Notes: a model not told the origin generated them from the sequence alone. Shown: positions 1 to 6,874, numbered from the stretch's first letter. The stretch: DNA of 23,401 bases from Spirochaetales bacterium UBA4629 (GCA_002406055.1 DHMZ01000104.1:2162-25562), one strand, 5' to 3'. Translations and numbers: made by a program.

Positions 1-48
1 TCTCAGGCTGTATACACAATTTGCTATTTAGCAGGACTAGATGATTAA
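1..48 (+). CDS. C-terminal tail of an upstream gene (partial, unidentified)
   Basis: The first 16 codons of the window read as an open frame from the left edge (SQAVYTICYLAGLDD) and stop with TAA at 46-48. A perfect-looking intrinsic terminator begins six bases after the stop, which supports a real gene end on this strand. Only 15 residues are visible, so the product cannot be named. Confidence 0.45.
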   Translation, partial: SQAVYTICYLAGLDD

Positions 49-53
49 CCTTT

Positions 54-85
54 TCCTCAGGAGAAATCCTGGGGATTTATTTTTA
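54..85 (+). terminator. Intrinsic terminator after the upstream gene
   Basis: TCCTCAGGA (54-62), loop GAAA, TCCTGGGGA (67-75) form a 9-bp stem with one G-U wobble, followed by a T-rich tract (TTTATTTTT). It separates the preceding gene from the SPFH promoter. Confidence 0.8.
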
Positions 86-86
86 A

Positions 87-123
87 TTGACAAGACGCTT
101 CTTTTTGATATCATATTGATATC
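87..123 (+). promoter_or_regulatory. SPFH operon promoter with overlapping palindromic operator
   Basis: A -35 TTGACA (87-92) is followed after 16 bp by -10 TATCAT (109-114). The palindrome GATATCA-TAT-TGATATC (107-123) has 7-bp perfect arms and covers the -10 box, so a bound repressor would block RNA polymerase. The second gene of the operon codes for an Arc-like DNA-binding protein, a natural candidate for autoregulation. The motif is seen directly; the regulator assignment is inference. Confidence 0.6.
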
Positions 124-140
124 TTAAAGGAGAATGGATT

Positions 141-1151
141 ATGGATTATTTATCAGAAGAACAGGAAAAAATACTTAAGCCTAAGAGTGGCTTTTTAGGG
201 CTAATTCTTGCAATTATTCTTATCCTTGTTTCAGTTGGGCTCTTTATTGTCTTTGGATTCTTTGCAGAATCAGAGAAGATGGCAATTGCAATTCCAGCAC
301 TTATTCTTGCTGTAGCAGCCTCTATATTTGGTATATTATTGCTTCCGGGATTAAGAGTAGTTAAGCCAAATGAAGCCATCGTTTTATCTCTATTTGGTAA
401 ATACTACGGAACAATTTATGAAAATGGGTTTTGGCTTGTTAATCCATTTTGTTCTAATCTTTACCCAAAGAAAAAAGATAACACAATAGAGAATGAAAAG
501 AATGCAAACCAAAACAATCAAGTCACAGCAAATGCGTCCCCTACAAAGATTTCTCTGAAGATTTCTACATTCGTTAATGGCAATCAGAAAGTAAATGACC
601 TACTTGGTAATCCAATCGAGCTTAGTGCCATTGTTATTTGGAAAATTGTTAATGCTACAAAAGCTGTACTTAACTACGACAACTATTACGAATACTTATC
701 TAATCAAACAGATTCTACTATTCGTAACATATCACGCCTCTACCCTTATGATATCATCGACGATGATGGAGATGATGACGAGGAAAGAGGAGAAAAGACA
801 CTTCGTGGTTCTGCGTCTTTAATTGCTGAAGAGATGAAGAAAGAGCTTAGTGCTAGAGTTAAAGATGCAGGTATTGAGATAATTGAAGTTAAGCTTAATC
901 AGATTGCTTACGCACCTGAGATTGCAGCAGCAATGCTACAGCGTCAGCAAGCTATTGCTGTAATAGCAGCACGAAAGAAGATTGTCGAAGGTGCAGTATC
1001 TATGGTAGAAATGGCACTAAACAAACTCAAAAATGAAGGCGTTGTAGACTTAGATGAAGAGAGAAAGGCTACTATGGTCTCTAATCTCTTAGTTGTACTT
1101 TGTTCTAACAAAGAAACTAACCCAATAATTAATACAGGATCTCTATACTAA
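141..1151 (+). CDS. SPFH/Band 7 domain membrane protein
   Basis: A 336-residue membrane-anchored member of the SPFH (stomatin/prohibitin/flotillin) superfamily, which forms oligomeric membrane scaffolds. Two hydrophobic segments lie near the N-terminus (about residues 17-40 and 46-70). The Band 7 fold follows from about residue 72 (VVKPNEAIVLSLFGKYYGT) through the LSAIVIWKI strand to the typical helical end with ELSARVKDAGIEIIEVKLNQIAYAPEIAAAM split over residues 235-265 and an Ala-rich LQRQQAIAVIAARKKI coiled stretch. Two insertions stand out: an Asn/Lys-rich linker (about 109-136) and an Asp/Glu run (about 204-217). The start is set by AGGAG about 8 nt upstream. It overlaps nothing and is followed after one base by a small ribbon-helix-helix gene. 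The cellular role is unknown; the family call is secure. Confidence 0.88.
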   Translation: MDYLSEEQEKILKPKSGFLGLILAIILILVSVGLFIVFGFFAESEKMAIAIPALILAVAASIFGILLLPGLRVVKPNEAIVLSLFGKYYGTIYENGFWLVNPFCSNLYPKKKDNTIENEKNANQNNQVTANASPTKISLKISTFVNGNQKVNDLLGNPIELSAIVIWKIVNATKAVLNYDNYYEYLSNQTDSTIRNISRLYPYDIIDDDGDDDEERGEKTLRGSASLIAEEMKKELSARVKDAGIEIIEVKLNQIAYAPEIAAAMLQRQQAIAVIAARKKIVEGAVSMVEMALNKLKNEGVVDLDEERKATMVSNLLVVLCSNKETNPIINTGSLY

Positions 1152-1152
1152 T

Positions 1153-1320
1153 ATGAGCGAAAAGAAACAGGTACCATTAAGGATAAGCAAAGAGCTATTT
1201 GATGATTTGTCAAAATGGGCAGAGGACGACTTCAGGTCCCTTAATGGCCAAATTGAGTTTCTTTTAACAGATTGTGTTAGAAAGAGAAAAAAAGGTAGCA
1301 AAAAAGAAAATAAAAACTAA
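1153..1320 (+). CDS. Small Arc-like ribbon-helix-helix DNA-binding protein
   Basis: A 55-residue gene starting one base after the SPFH stop codon. The protein has an N-terminal strand VPLRISKELFDDL, a helix KWAEDDFRSLNGQIEFLL and a Lys/Arg-rich tail, matching the Arc/MetJ/CopG ribbon-helix-helix plan of a short beta strand followed by two helices. Such proteins bind palindromic operators as dimers of dimers and usually repress their own operon. No separate promoter or clear ribosome-binding site is visible, so translation is probably coupled to the SPFH gene. It resembles antitoxin-type regulators, but no toxin gene is present next to it. The fold call comes from sequence pattern; the target, likely the palindrome at 107-123, is inferred. 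Confidence 0.8.
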   Translation: MSEKKQVPLRISKELFDDLSKWAEDDFRSLNGQIEFLLTDCVRKRKKGSKKENKN

Positions 1321-1335
1321 CAATTAAAGCTATTT

Positions 1336-1370
1336 AGAGCAGACCAAAGTAAAGCGTCTGCTCTTTTTTT
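1336..1370 (+). terminator. Intrinsic terminator of the SPFH operon
   Basis: AGAGCAGAC (1336-1344) pairs perfectly with GTCTGCTCT (1356-1364) around an 11-nt loop and is followed by a run of T. It lies 16 bp after the small regulator gene and just before the convergent epimerase gene ends. Confidence 0.92.
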
Positions 1371-1377
1371 CCACTTC

Positions 1378-2397
1378 TTACACCCTGTTCCTTGCGTCTT
1401 CTTGTGCCTCTATAACTCTGTCGCAGTACTCATCAAACTTCTTATCTTCCCTTTGATATTCCTTATGTTCTAGATAATACTTTATAGATGCCCTTACCCC
1501 TTCATGAAATAGAATTGTTGTCTTCATTTCAGGAACTGTATTAAGAAGTTTCTTATTATCGAAAATAACACTATTTGCTTTATCACCTAAGAGTGCACCT
1601 TCAAAGTCATAGCCATATTTTTTACCTGTTTCTGCAAGGAAAGAAGAAGAAACATAATATGGCTTAAACTCTACGCCTAAGCTATCTGCGATTGTTTGAT
1701 ATATCTGATTCCAAGTTAATACTTCGCTTCCTGTAATATTGAAAGCTTCATTATATGCATGGGTATTGCCCATAAGACCAACATAACCAATAGCAAAATC
1801 TTTTGAATGTGTAAGTGTCCAAAGAGATGTTCCATCTCCAGGGACAATTACTCTCTTCCCTTCCATCATTCTCTTTACAATTTGCCAAGAACCAAAGTCA
1901 CCATGAAGGCCAAAAGGTATGCTGTATTCAGAATATGTATGACTAGGTCTAACTATCGTAAAAGTAAAATCATTCTCTCTATTTTTTTCTCTTAGGTAAT
2001 CCTCACATTCAATTTTGTTTCTTGAGTATTGCCAATACTTATTTGCTAGTGTAGTTCCTTCAGTTATGAATGGAGAAGAACAGGGCTTAAGATAGCAAGA
2101 AGCTGAAGATGTAAAGATATATTGTCGTGTTTTATCTTTAAAGAGATTATAGTCTCTAATAACATCTTCCTTCTTAAAGGCAACAAAATCTGAGACAGTA
2201 TCGAAGGAAAGATTTTTAACAAGGCTCTTTACTTTATCTGTATCGTTTATATCAACAACAAGATTATTTACACCTTCAATGTGTCTATTTTCTTTTAAGC
2301 CTCTATTTATGACCCAAACTTCCCAATTCTTTTCAACTAATAGCTTAACTACATAGGAGCTAATTACTCCTGTTCCACCAATTATTAATGCTTTCAT
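1378..2397 (-). CDS. NAD-dependent epimerase/dehydratase (extended SDR family)
   Basis: A 339-residue cytoplasmic nucleotide-sugar-type epimerase/dehydratase. The N-terminus MKALIIGGTGVISSYVV carries the Rossmann GGTGxI dinucleotide motif. The active-site region TSSASCYLKP and the later YxxxK-like segment YWQYSRNKIECEDYL fit extended short-chain dehydrogenases. The C-terminal half (VPGDGTSLWTLTHSKDFAIGYVGLMG) is typical of isoflavone-reductase-like or sugar epimerases. Substrate cannot be told. A longer reading from a GTG at 2439 is possible, but the Rossmann motif begins directly at the ATG chosen here. There is no Shine-Dalgarno; a TATTCT hexamer ends 6 nt before the ATG. The 3' end lies 8 bp from the convergent SPFH terminator. 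Confidence 0.85.
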   Translation of the reverse strand: MKALIIGGTGVISSYVVKLLVEKNWEVWVINRGLKENRHIEGVNNLVVDINDTDKVKSLVKNLSFDTVSDFVAFKKEDVIRDYNLFKDKTRQYIFTSSASCYLKPCSSPFITEGTTLANKYWQYSRNKIECEDYLREKNRENDFTFTIVRPSHTYSEYSIPFGLHGDFGSWQIVKRMMEGKRVIVPGDGTSLWTLTHSKDFAIGYVGLMGNTHAYNEAFNITGSEVLTWNQIYQTIADSLGVEFKPYYVSSSFLAETGKKYGYDFEGALLGDKANSVIFDNKKLLNTVPEMKTTILFHEGVRASIKYYLEHKEYQREDKKFDEYCDRVIEAQEDARNRV

Positions 2398-2424
2398 AGC
2401 TGAAGAATAGCATTGTTTATAAAG

Positions 2425-2447
2425 AAAAAAAACAGCCACAAAGCTGT
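2425..2447 (-). terminator. Intrinsic terminator on the minus strand
   Basis: Read leftward, ACAGC-TTTGTG-GCTGT (2447 to 2432) forms a short stem followed by eight T residues (2432-2425). A longer alternative pairs AACAGC/GCTGTT (2454-2449 with 2436-2431). It closes the candidate small RNA and would also stop trmD readthrough before the epimerase promoter. Confidence 0.6.
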
Positions 2448-2490
2448 AGCTGTTATCTTTAGGAGGATTTGGAAAATGAAAAAACTTCTC
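2425..2490 (-). ncRNA. Candidate small RNA with UCCUCCU motif
   Basis: On the minus strand a perfect -10 hexamer TATAAT (2503-2498) would start a transcript near 2490, ending at the U-tract terminator near 2425, giving about 66 nt. The predicted RNA has an unstructured 5' part containing UCCUCCU and a 3' hairpin with a U8 tail, the usual build of a trans-acting small RNA. The -35 region is weak. It lies exactly opposite the ribosome-binding site and start of a 25-residue possible ORF on the plus strand, so it could be a cis-antisense regulator instead. All of this is inference from sequence pattern. Confidence 0.3.
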
Positions 2491-2553
2491 GTTTTTTATT
2501 ATACTACACTACTCTTTTCTAGTTTTGATATAAAAGCAGTGGAGAATAGATGA
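2476..2553 (+). CDS. Possible 25-residue hydrophobic peptide
   Basis: A tiny frame starting ATG at 2476 has a consensus AGGAGG 9 nt upstream (2461-2466) and encodes a signal-peptide-like sequence (MKKLLVFYYTTLLFSS, then DIKAVENR). It lies between two minus-strand genes, opposite the candidate small RNA. A weak TATAAA at 2418-2423 is the only -10 candidate. The strong ribosome-binding site is the main reason for listing it; it may be a chance ORF or a relic. Confidence 0.2.
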   Translation: MKKLLVFYYTTLLFSSFDIKAVENR

Positions 2554-2555
2554 AG

Positions 2556-2586
2556 TTTTTCTTTCTATTCAGTACAGAAAGAAAAA
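2556..2586. repeat. 11-bp perfect inverted repeat
   Basis: TTTTTCTTTCT (2556-2566) and AGAAAGAAAAA (2576-2586) form perfect 11-bp arms around a 9-nt loop. The hairpin begins 3 bp after the stop of the tiny ORF and abuts the next hairpin by one base. Neither strand has a clear terminator tail after this stem. Confidence 0.6.
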
Positions 2587-2617
2587 GGGCTATAGCAAAG
2601 GGGGATTAGCTATAGCC
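2580..2617 (-). terminator. Probable trmD terminator
   Basis: GGCTATAGC (2617-2609 read leftward) pairs perfectly with GCTATAGCC (2596-2588) around a 12-nt C-rich loop, and the minus strand then reads CTTTTTCTTT. It lies about 120 bp after the trmD stop, the only T-tailed hairpin in that stretch before 2447. Confidence 0.6.
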
Positions 2618-2735
2618 ACAAAAAGGAGGGATTGAAGAAAAAACAATTTATGTTCGCTTTTCTTAATTAAAAGATAACGCTTTTTTTAGAAGAAATCTTC
2701 TTGATTATCTGTAAATACAATAAAGAAATATGTAG

Positions 2736-3446
2736 CTAGAGTGAAGAAGTAATAAGTTCTTCCTCTTCTTTTGTTAGCTCATACTTTTCAAATAAATCAG
2801 GGCGAAGTCTCTTCGTATCTAATAAGGCTTCTCTTTTTCTCCATTTGTCTATTGCGCCATGATTGCCACTGAGTAATATAGGAGGTACTCTCTCTCCCAT
2901 ATACTCTATTGGTTTTGTATATTGAGGATATTCAAGTAATCCATTTTCATGGCTTTCATCTTCTGTTGCACCTTCTCTAATTATTCCTTTTTGCAAGCGA
3001 CAAATGCTATCAAGAATAACAGAGGAGGCAATTTCGCCTCCACTTAGGACATAGTCGCCAATACTTATAATTTCGTCCACGTGGTTTTCAACTCTTCTAT
3101 CGATCCCTTCATAGTGGCCAGATATGATTATAATATCGCTTAAAGAGGCTAACTCTCTTGCTTTCTTTTGGTTATAAAGCTTTCCTTTTGGCGATGTTAA
3201 GATAACTTTACTTTCTTCTCTTTTCACACTACTGAGAGCTCTCATTACAGTATCAAAACGAAGAATCATTCCTTTTCCTCCGCCACAAGGAGAGTCATCT
3301 ATATGACGAAAAGAACCACCTGCATAATCTTTAATGTCGACAATATTTAATTCCACTACTCCCCTTTTAATTGCTCTATCAATTAAGGGAAGCGTCAAAA
3401 TGGATGTAAAAGATTCTGGAAACATCGTTAAAAGAGTTATTCTCAT
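2736..3446 (-). CDS. trmD: tRNA (guanine-N1)-methyltransferase TrmD
   Basis: A 236-residue SPOUT-class methyltransferase that uses S-adenosylmethionine to methylate G37 of tRNAs read as G36pG37, preventing +1 frameshifting. Family landmarks are present in order: N-terminal MRITLLTMFPESF, the DDSPCGGGKGM loop (about 50-60), the knotted cofactor site SGHYEGIDRRV (109-119) and IGDYVLSGGE (129-138), and the active-site segment ATEDESHENGLLEYPQYTKP (160-179) with its conserved Asp. Full family length. It stands alone here, without rpsP, rimM or rplS. There is no Shine-Dalgarno; TTTACG and TATTAT spaced by 16 bp lie upstream with the -10 ending 6 nt before ATG, suggesting a leaderless message. Confidence 0.97.
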   Translation of the reverse strand: MRITLLTMFPESFTSILTLPLIDRAIKRGVVELNIVDIKDYAGGSFRHIDDSPCGGGKGMILRFDTVMRALSSVKREESKVILTSPKGKLYNQKKARELASLSDIIIISGHYEGIDRRVENHVDEIISIGDYVLSGGEIASSVILDSICRLQKGIIREGATEDESHENGLLEYPQYTKPIEYMGERVPPILLSGNHGAIDKWRKREALLDTKRLRPDLFEKYELTKEEEELITSSL

Positions 3447-3505
3447 AAAGTAATAATAGCAAATGCAGACTTCTCGTAAAAGGAAGAAGAGAGTATTCTA
3501 AAAAA

Positions 3506-4384
3506 ATGAAAAGAATCGTAACTATTCAAGATATTTCATGCATAGGAAAATGCTCGCTTACAGTTGCACTTCCCCTCATTTCTTGTTTTGGTGTTGAAGC
3601 AGCTATTATCCCAACAGCTGTTCTAAGTACTCACACAGCATTTAGCAGTTTTACATTCCATGATTTAACAGATGATATTGAGCCTATTATGGCTAATTGG
3701 AAAAAGCAAAATTTCCACTTCGATGGAATCTATACAGGATACCTTGGTTCAATAAAGCAAATTGAGTTAATGAAGAAATTCTTCAACTCATTTGCAGAGG
3801 AAAACACACTAAAAATTGTTGATCCTTGCATGGCAGATTTTGGTTCTTTATACAAAGGCTTTGACAAAGAATTTGCGCTAGAGATGGCATCTTTATGCAG
3901 TAAAGCAGATATAATACTTCCTAATCTAACTGAAGCATCATTCTTGCTTGGAAGAGAGTGCCTCAAGAGCAACTACAGTGAAGACGATATAAAAGAAATG
4001 ATGGTTGCGCTCGCAAAACTTGGAGCGAAAAAGGTAATTCTTAAAGGAATCTCATTTAATAAAGAGAAGACCTCTTTTAAAGGCGTTGAAGGCAAAATTG
4101 GCATATGTTATTACAACCCAGAAAACGATAAATACTCTTGGTATTTTCATAAAAAAATAGAGCAAAACTTTCATGGAACAGGCGACATTTTTGCCTCTGT
4201 TTTTACAGGAGCTATGATAGAGAATTTCTCAATTGAAAGTGCATACACTCTTGCTGCCGACTTTGTTTTGAAGGCTATCGAATATACCATGAAAGATGAA
4301 AATCACAATTTCTATGGCGTTAACTTTGAAAGTGCTATTCCTTTTCTAGTTAAAGAGATAGAAAAGAGAAGATATCTTAATTAG
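3506..4384 (+). CDS. Pyridoxal/pyridoxamine kinase-like protein (ribokinase fold)
   Basis: A 292-residue cytoplasmic kinase of the PdxK/PdxY group, which phosphorylates vitamin B6 vitamers with ATP in the PLP salvage pathway. It starts MKRIVTIQDISCIGKCSLTV, the usual N-terminus of this group, with the substrate-side STHTAF segment near residue 41, the VDPCMAD strand (105-111), PNLTEA (139-144) and the anion-hole/catalytic GTGD motif (224-227, D227 the likely base). It is divergent from trmD with only 59 bp between. No close Shine-Dalgarno is seen; TATTCT ends 6 nt before the ATG. Pyridoxal kinase is the best call; substrate preference within the family is not decided by sequence. Confidence 0.88.
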   Translation: MKRIVTIQDISCIGKCSLTVALPLISCFGVEAAIIPTAVLSTHTAFSSFTFHDLTDDIEPIMANWKKQNFHFDGIYTGYLGSIKQIELMKKFFNSFAEENTLKIVDPCMADFGSLYKGFDKEFALEMASLCSKADIILPNLTEASFLLGRECLKSNYSEDDIKEMMVALAKLGAKKVILKGISFNKEKTSFKGVEGKIGICYYNPENDKYSWYFHKKIEQNFHGTGDIFASVFTGAMIENFSIESAYTLAADFVLKAIEYTMKDENHNFYGVNFESAIPFLVKEIEKRRYLN

Positions 4385-4404
4385 TTTTGCTAACTATATA
4401 AAGA

Positions 4405-4428
4405 AATACTCCTCAAACGAGGAGTATT
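4405..4428. terminator. Hairpin between convergent genes, probably bidirectional terminator
   Basis: AATACTCCTC (4405-4414) and GAGGAGTATT (4419-4428) pair perfectly over 10 bp around the tetraloop AAAC. It sits between two convergent genes, 20 bp from each stop. The T-tracts on both sides are weak (ATACTT to the right, TCTTTATAT to the left), so termination is likely but not textbook. Confidence 0.7.
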
Positions 4429-4448
4429 ATACTTAAAGAACAAATAGC

Positions 4449-5111
4449 TTATAGCAAAGGACCACAATCTAGCTTTGCCCAATCTTCTTCGAACTTTTTT
4501 ACAGCATCATCGGTACCAGGATGCTTAACCATGCTCTCTAATAACTCAGGAGAAATAGTAACTCCCCAAGCACCGCCTTTCAAAAGAGTTTCAATTTGCT
4601 TTATGCTCTTGAATGATGCCCCTATTACATGAGTACTCATACCATTTTGAACAAAAGCCTTCTCTATTTCGATGGCTGTCTCTGTACCGTTACCGCCGAG
4701 ATTATCTATTCTGTTTACATATGGTGCAATAAATGAAGCACCAGAGAGTGATGCTATCATAGCCTGAGAGAAAGAAAAGACAGCTGTTGCTGTAGTTCTT
4801 ATTCCAGCCTCTTTCAATTCTTTAATAGCCTTAATACCTTCACTTGTTACTGGAATTTTGATAAAAGTGTCTTCTCCTAAATTAAAAACAATATTCTTTG
4901 CTTCGCTTAAGATCTCATCTTTAGTTCTTCCAAGTGTCTCTACATGCAGGTCTTTGTTGCCAATAATTGATCTAATTGCTCTTAGCGTTTCATATGGGTT
5001 ACGTCCTTCTCGAGCCAAAATGCTAGGATTAGTTGTAACTCCATAAACAGGATAGTTTTCCCAACATGATTCTATCTTTTCAATATTTGCTGTATCTAAA
5101 ATAATCTTCAT
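4449..5111 (-). CDS. fsa: Fructose-6-phosphate aldolase / small transaldolase family
   Basis: A 220-residue class I aldolase of the FSA/TalC family: a TIM barrel forming a Schiff base on Lys85 (FIKIPVT). Other active-site features are D6 (LDTANI), N28 (GVTTNPS), T107-T109 region (TTATAVFSFSQ) and Y131 in APYVNRID. In E. coli FsaA the equivalent Tyr131 marks the aldolase, whereas transaldolases have Phe. Against that, residue 58 is Glu (LHVE), as in transaldolases, where FsaA has Gln59. The enzyme either cleaves fructose 6-phosphate to dihydroxyacetone and glyceraldehyde 3-phosphate or acts as transaldolase in the pentose phosphate pathway. No Shine-Dalgarno is present; TAGAAT ends 6 nt before the ATG. 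Confidence 0.9.
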   Translation of the reverse strand: MKIILDTANIEKIESCWENYPVYGVTTNPSILAREGRNPYETLRAIRSIIGNKDLHVETLGRTKDEILSEAKNIVFNLGEDTFIKIPVTSEGIKAIKELKEAGIRTTATAVFSFSQAMIASLSGASFIAPYVNRIDNLGGNGTETAIEIEKAFVQNGMSTHVIGASFKSIKQIETLLKGGAWGVTISPELLESMVKHPGTDDAVKKFEEDWAKLDCGPLL

Positions 5112-5161
5112 TCTTCAATTCTATCATAAATTTTTATCACTCTGTACAGTTTTCTTTTTCA

Positions 5162-5196
5162 TTGACTAAAGATGTGAGAAACCACAATATTTTTCT
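5162..5196 (+). promoter_or_regulatory. Promoter placing the start site at the ATG
   Basis: TTGACT (5162-5167), a 17-bp spacer and CAATAT (5185-5190) lie directly upstream of the flavoprotein gene. The -10 box ends 6 nt before the ATG, so transcription would begin at the start codon. No Shine-Dalgarno is present in this interval. Confidence 0.5.
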
Positions 5197-6348
5197 ATGA
5201 ATTACTATCCTGTTGTTGTAGTTGGAGGCGGTGCTTCTGGCTTATTCTTTACTCATCTTGTTAAAGAAGCTTTACTCTTAGAAAAAATGAATCAATGTGG
5301 CATAAAGCTACTTGTGACTGGTAATGGCGCAAGCAACATTACGCACAGCGAGAATATAGAGAGCTTTGTTACCCACTACTACGACAAAAGAAGCTTTGTT
5401 TGCCCTTCGCTCTACTCTCTTAGCCCAGCAAGTCTTAGAAAAGAGTTTTCATCTTTAGGTGTTGAGACATATACTCGTAGTGATGGAAAAGTCTTTCCTG
5501 TTTCAATGAAAAGTCTAGATATTCGAGACTCACTACTCTCTCTAGTCAAAAACGTAAAGTACAATAGCGAAGTTCTTTCTATTGAAAGGAAAGACGATGA
5601 ATATGTTGTAAAAACAAAAGAAGAGTGCTATAGAGCAAAGATAGTTGTAGTTGCAACAGGCGGTAAGTCATTAGAAAAAAGCGGAAGCAATGGAAGTGGA
5701 TATGATCTTCTTTCTTCTCTTGGCCACACAATCATCAAGCCAAGAGCTAGTCTTGTAGAAATAAAAGTTAAAGATAACATAGCTGAATTAGAAGGAATAA
5801 GCTTAGATGATGTTACGCTTAAAATTGGAAAGGCATCATTCTCTGGCCCTGTTGTATTTACACGCGCTGGGCTATCCGGCCCCGCAAGCTTAAACATTTC
5901 TCATTACAAAGATTTAAGCGATAGTCTAGTTATTTCTCTATTTCCATTTACTCAAGACATGTTAAAAAAAGAAAATGGAAAGCTGACAATAATTAATGGA
6001 CTAAGAAATATTACATCTCTTCCCCATCGTCTTCTTTCATTCCTATTTCCTTTTGGAAAAAAGCAAATTGCCTCAGCAACAAAAGATGAAATTAAAATAA
6101 TCGTTGAAAAACTAAATAGATGGGAATTAAAAATAAAAAACATCGATGACTATGCTAAAGCTATGGTCACAAGAGGTGGTGTTGATACAAAAGAGATTAA
6201 TAACAAAACAATGGAGTCGAAGATAAATAAAAATCTCTATGTACTTGGTGAACTCCTCGATGTTGATGGCGAATGTGGGGGCTACAATCTAAATTTTGCT
6301 TTTGCTTCTGCATACGTTGCAGCTCAAGACATTAAGAAGAAAATCTAA
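5197..6348 (+). CDS. NAD(P)/FAD-dependent oxidoreductase, YhiN/HI0933 family
   Basis: A 383-residue cytoplasmic flavoprotein of the YhiN/BaiN/HI0933 family. The N-terminal FAD-binding glycine motif VVVVGGGASGLFF spans residues 6-18. The family markers GNGASNITHS (42-51, normally G-GRCN-TN) and ATGG (about 153-156) follow, and the C-terminus has LDVDGECGGYNLNFAFASAYVAA with the conserved E-x-GYN. Family members are implicated in reductive metabolism, but the substrate here is unknown. A likely SD is absent and the promoter positions suggest a leaderless transcript. Its last 17 bp overlap the end of the convergent 2H phosphoesterase gene. Confidence 0.88.
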   Translation: MNYYPVVVVGGGASGLFFTHLVKEALLLEKMNQCGIKLLVTGNGASNITHSENIESFVTHYYDKRSFVCPSLYSLSPASLRKEFSSLGVETYTRSDGKVFPVSMKSLDIRDSLLSLVKNVKYNSEVLSIERKDDEYVVKTKEECYRAKIVVVATGGKSLEKSGSNGSGYDLLSSLGHTIIKPRASLVEIKVKDNIAELEGISLDDVTLKIGKASFSGPVVFTRAGLSGPASLNISHYKDLSDSLVISLFPFTQDMLKKENGKLTIINGLRNITSLPHRLLSFLFPFGKKQIASATKDEIKIIVEKLNRWELKIKNIDDYAKAMVTRGGVDTKEINNKTMESKINKNLYVLGELLDVDGECGGYNLNFAFASAYVAAQDIKKKI

Positions 6349-6874
6349 CAGAGTTTTTTTCATCATTTACCCATAGATAATTCTTTTTGGTAAAAAGCAT
6401 GAAAGAAGTTACTTCAAAGGTAATATCTAATTTATTATCATTTAAATATTCCATGCTAGGAATAAAATATTCTTCTTCTATATCTCTATTTGCTATTGTT
6501 ATATGAGGATTAAAGTTTTTCTCGTTCTTTATTTCTATTTTTTCTTTCCTTAAGATTTGGGTAATATCGTCTTTAAGCTTGACAAGTTCTTTTGACTTTT
6601 CAACATTAATAAAAATTGTTCTATGACCAAATGAAGAGTGTCCAGAAACGTGCAAAGAAAACAAAGGAAAAGAGAAAGAAGAAAAGATATATCGTAAATA
6701 CTCATCTCCAAAAGAGGAAAAGAAAGGAGGAATAAGAGTAATGTGAGGTGCTGTTTTCATCCCACTAGAGCAGCCACAGTTTGTTCTCATCCATCTTCTT
6801 TCACTCTCGACAATCCTATTTAATTCATCAGGAAGAGTTATGCCAATAAAATAGTTATCATTTCTCTTTTGCAT
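6332..6874 (-). CDS. 2H phosphoesterase / 2'-5' RNA ligase family protein
   Basis: A 180-residue protein with the two HxT motifs that define the 2H phosphoesterase superfamily: PHITLIPP (H44, T46) and PHITIANR (H124, T126), about 80 residues apart as expected. Relatives hydrolyse cyclic phosphodiesters or join RNA ends with 2'-5' linkages; the physiological substrate is unknown. The gene overlaps the upstream DUF1836 gene by 17 bp and is therefore probably translated from the same message. At its 3' end it overlaps the convergent flavoprotein gene by 17 bp. Confidence 0.88.
   Translation of the reverse strand: MQKRNDNYFIGITLPDELNRIVESERRWMRTNCGCSSGMKTAPHITLIPPFFSSFGDEYLRYIFSSFSFPLFSLHVSGHSSFGHRTIFINVEKSKELVKLKDDITQILRKEKIEIKNEKNFNPHITIANRDIEEEYFIPSMEYLNDNKLDITFEVTSFMLFTKKNYLWVNDEKNSVRFSS

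Noticed and set aside
134..136. ATG 134 as the SPFH start
   Set aside because: It is out of frame with the SPFH protein and too close to AGGAG; ATG 141 has the better spacing and leads into the conserved protein.
2398..2439. Longer epimerase start at GTG 2439
   Set aside because: The extra 14 residues (hydrophobic, Phe-rich) lie over a minus-strand terminator and T-tract, and the Rossmann motif begins at the ATG at 2397.
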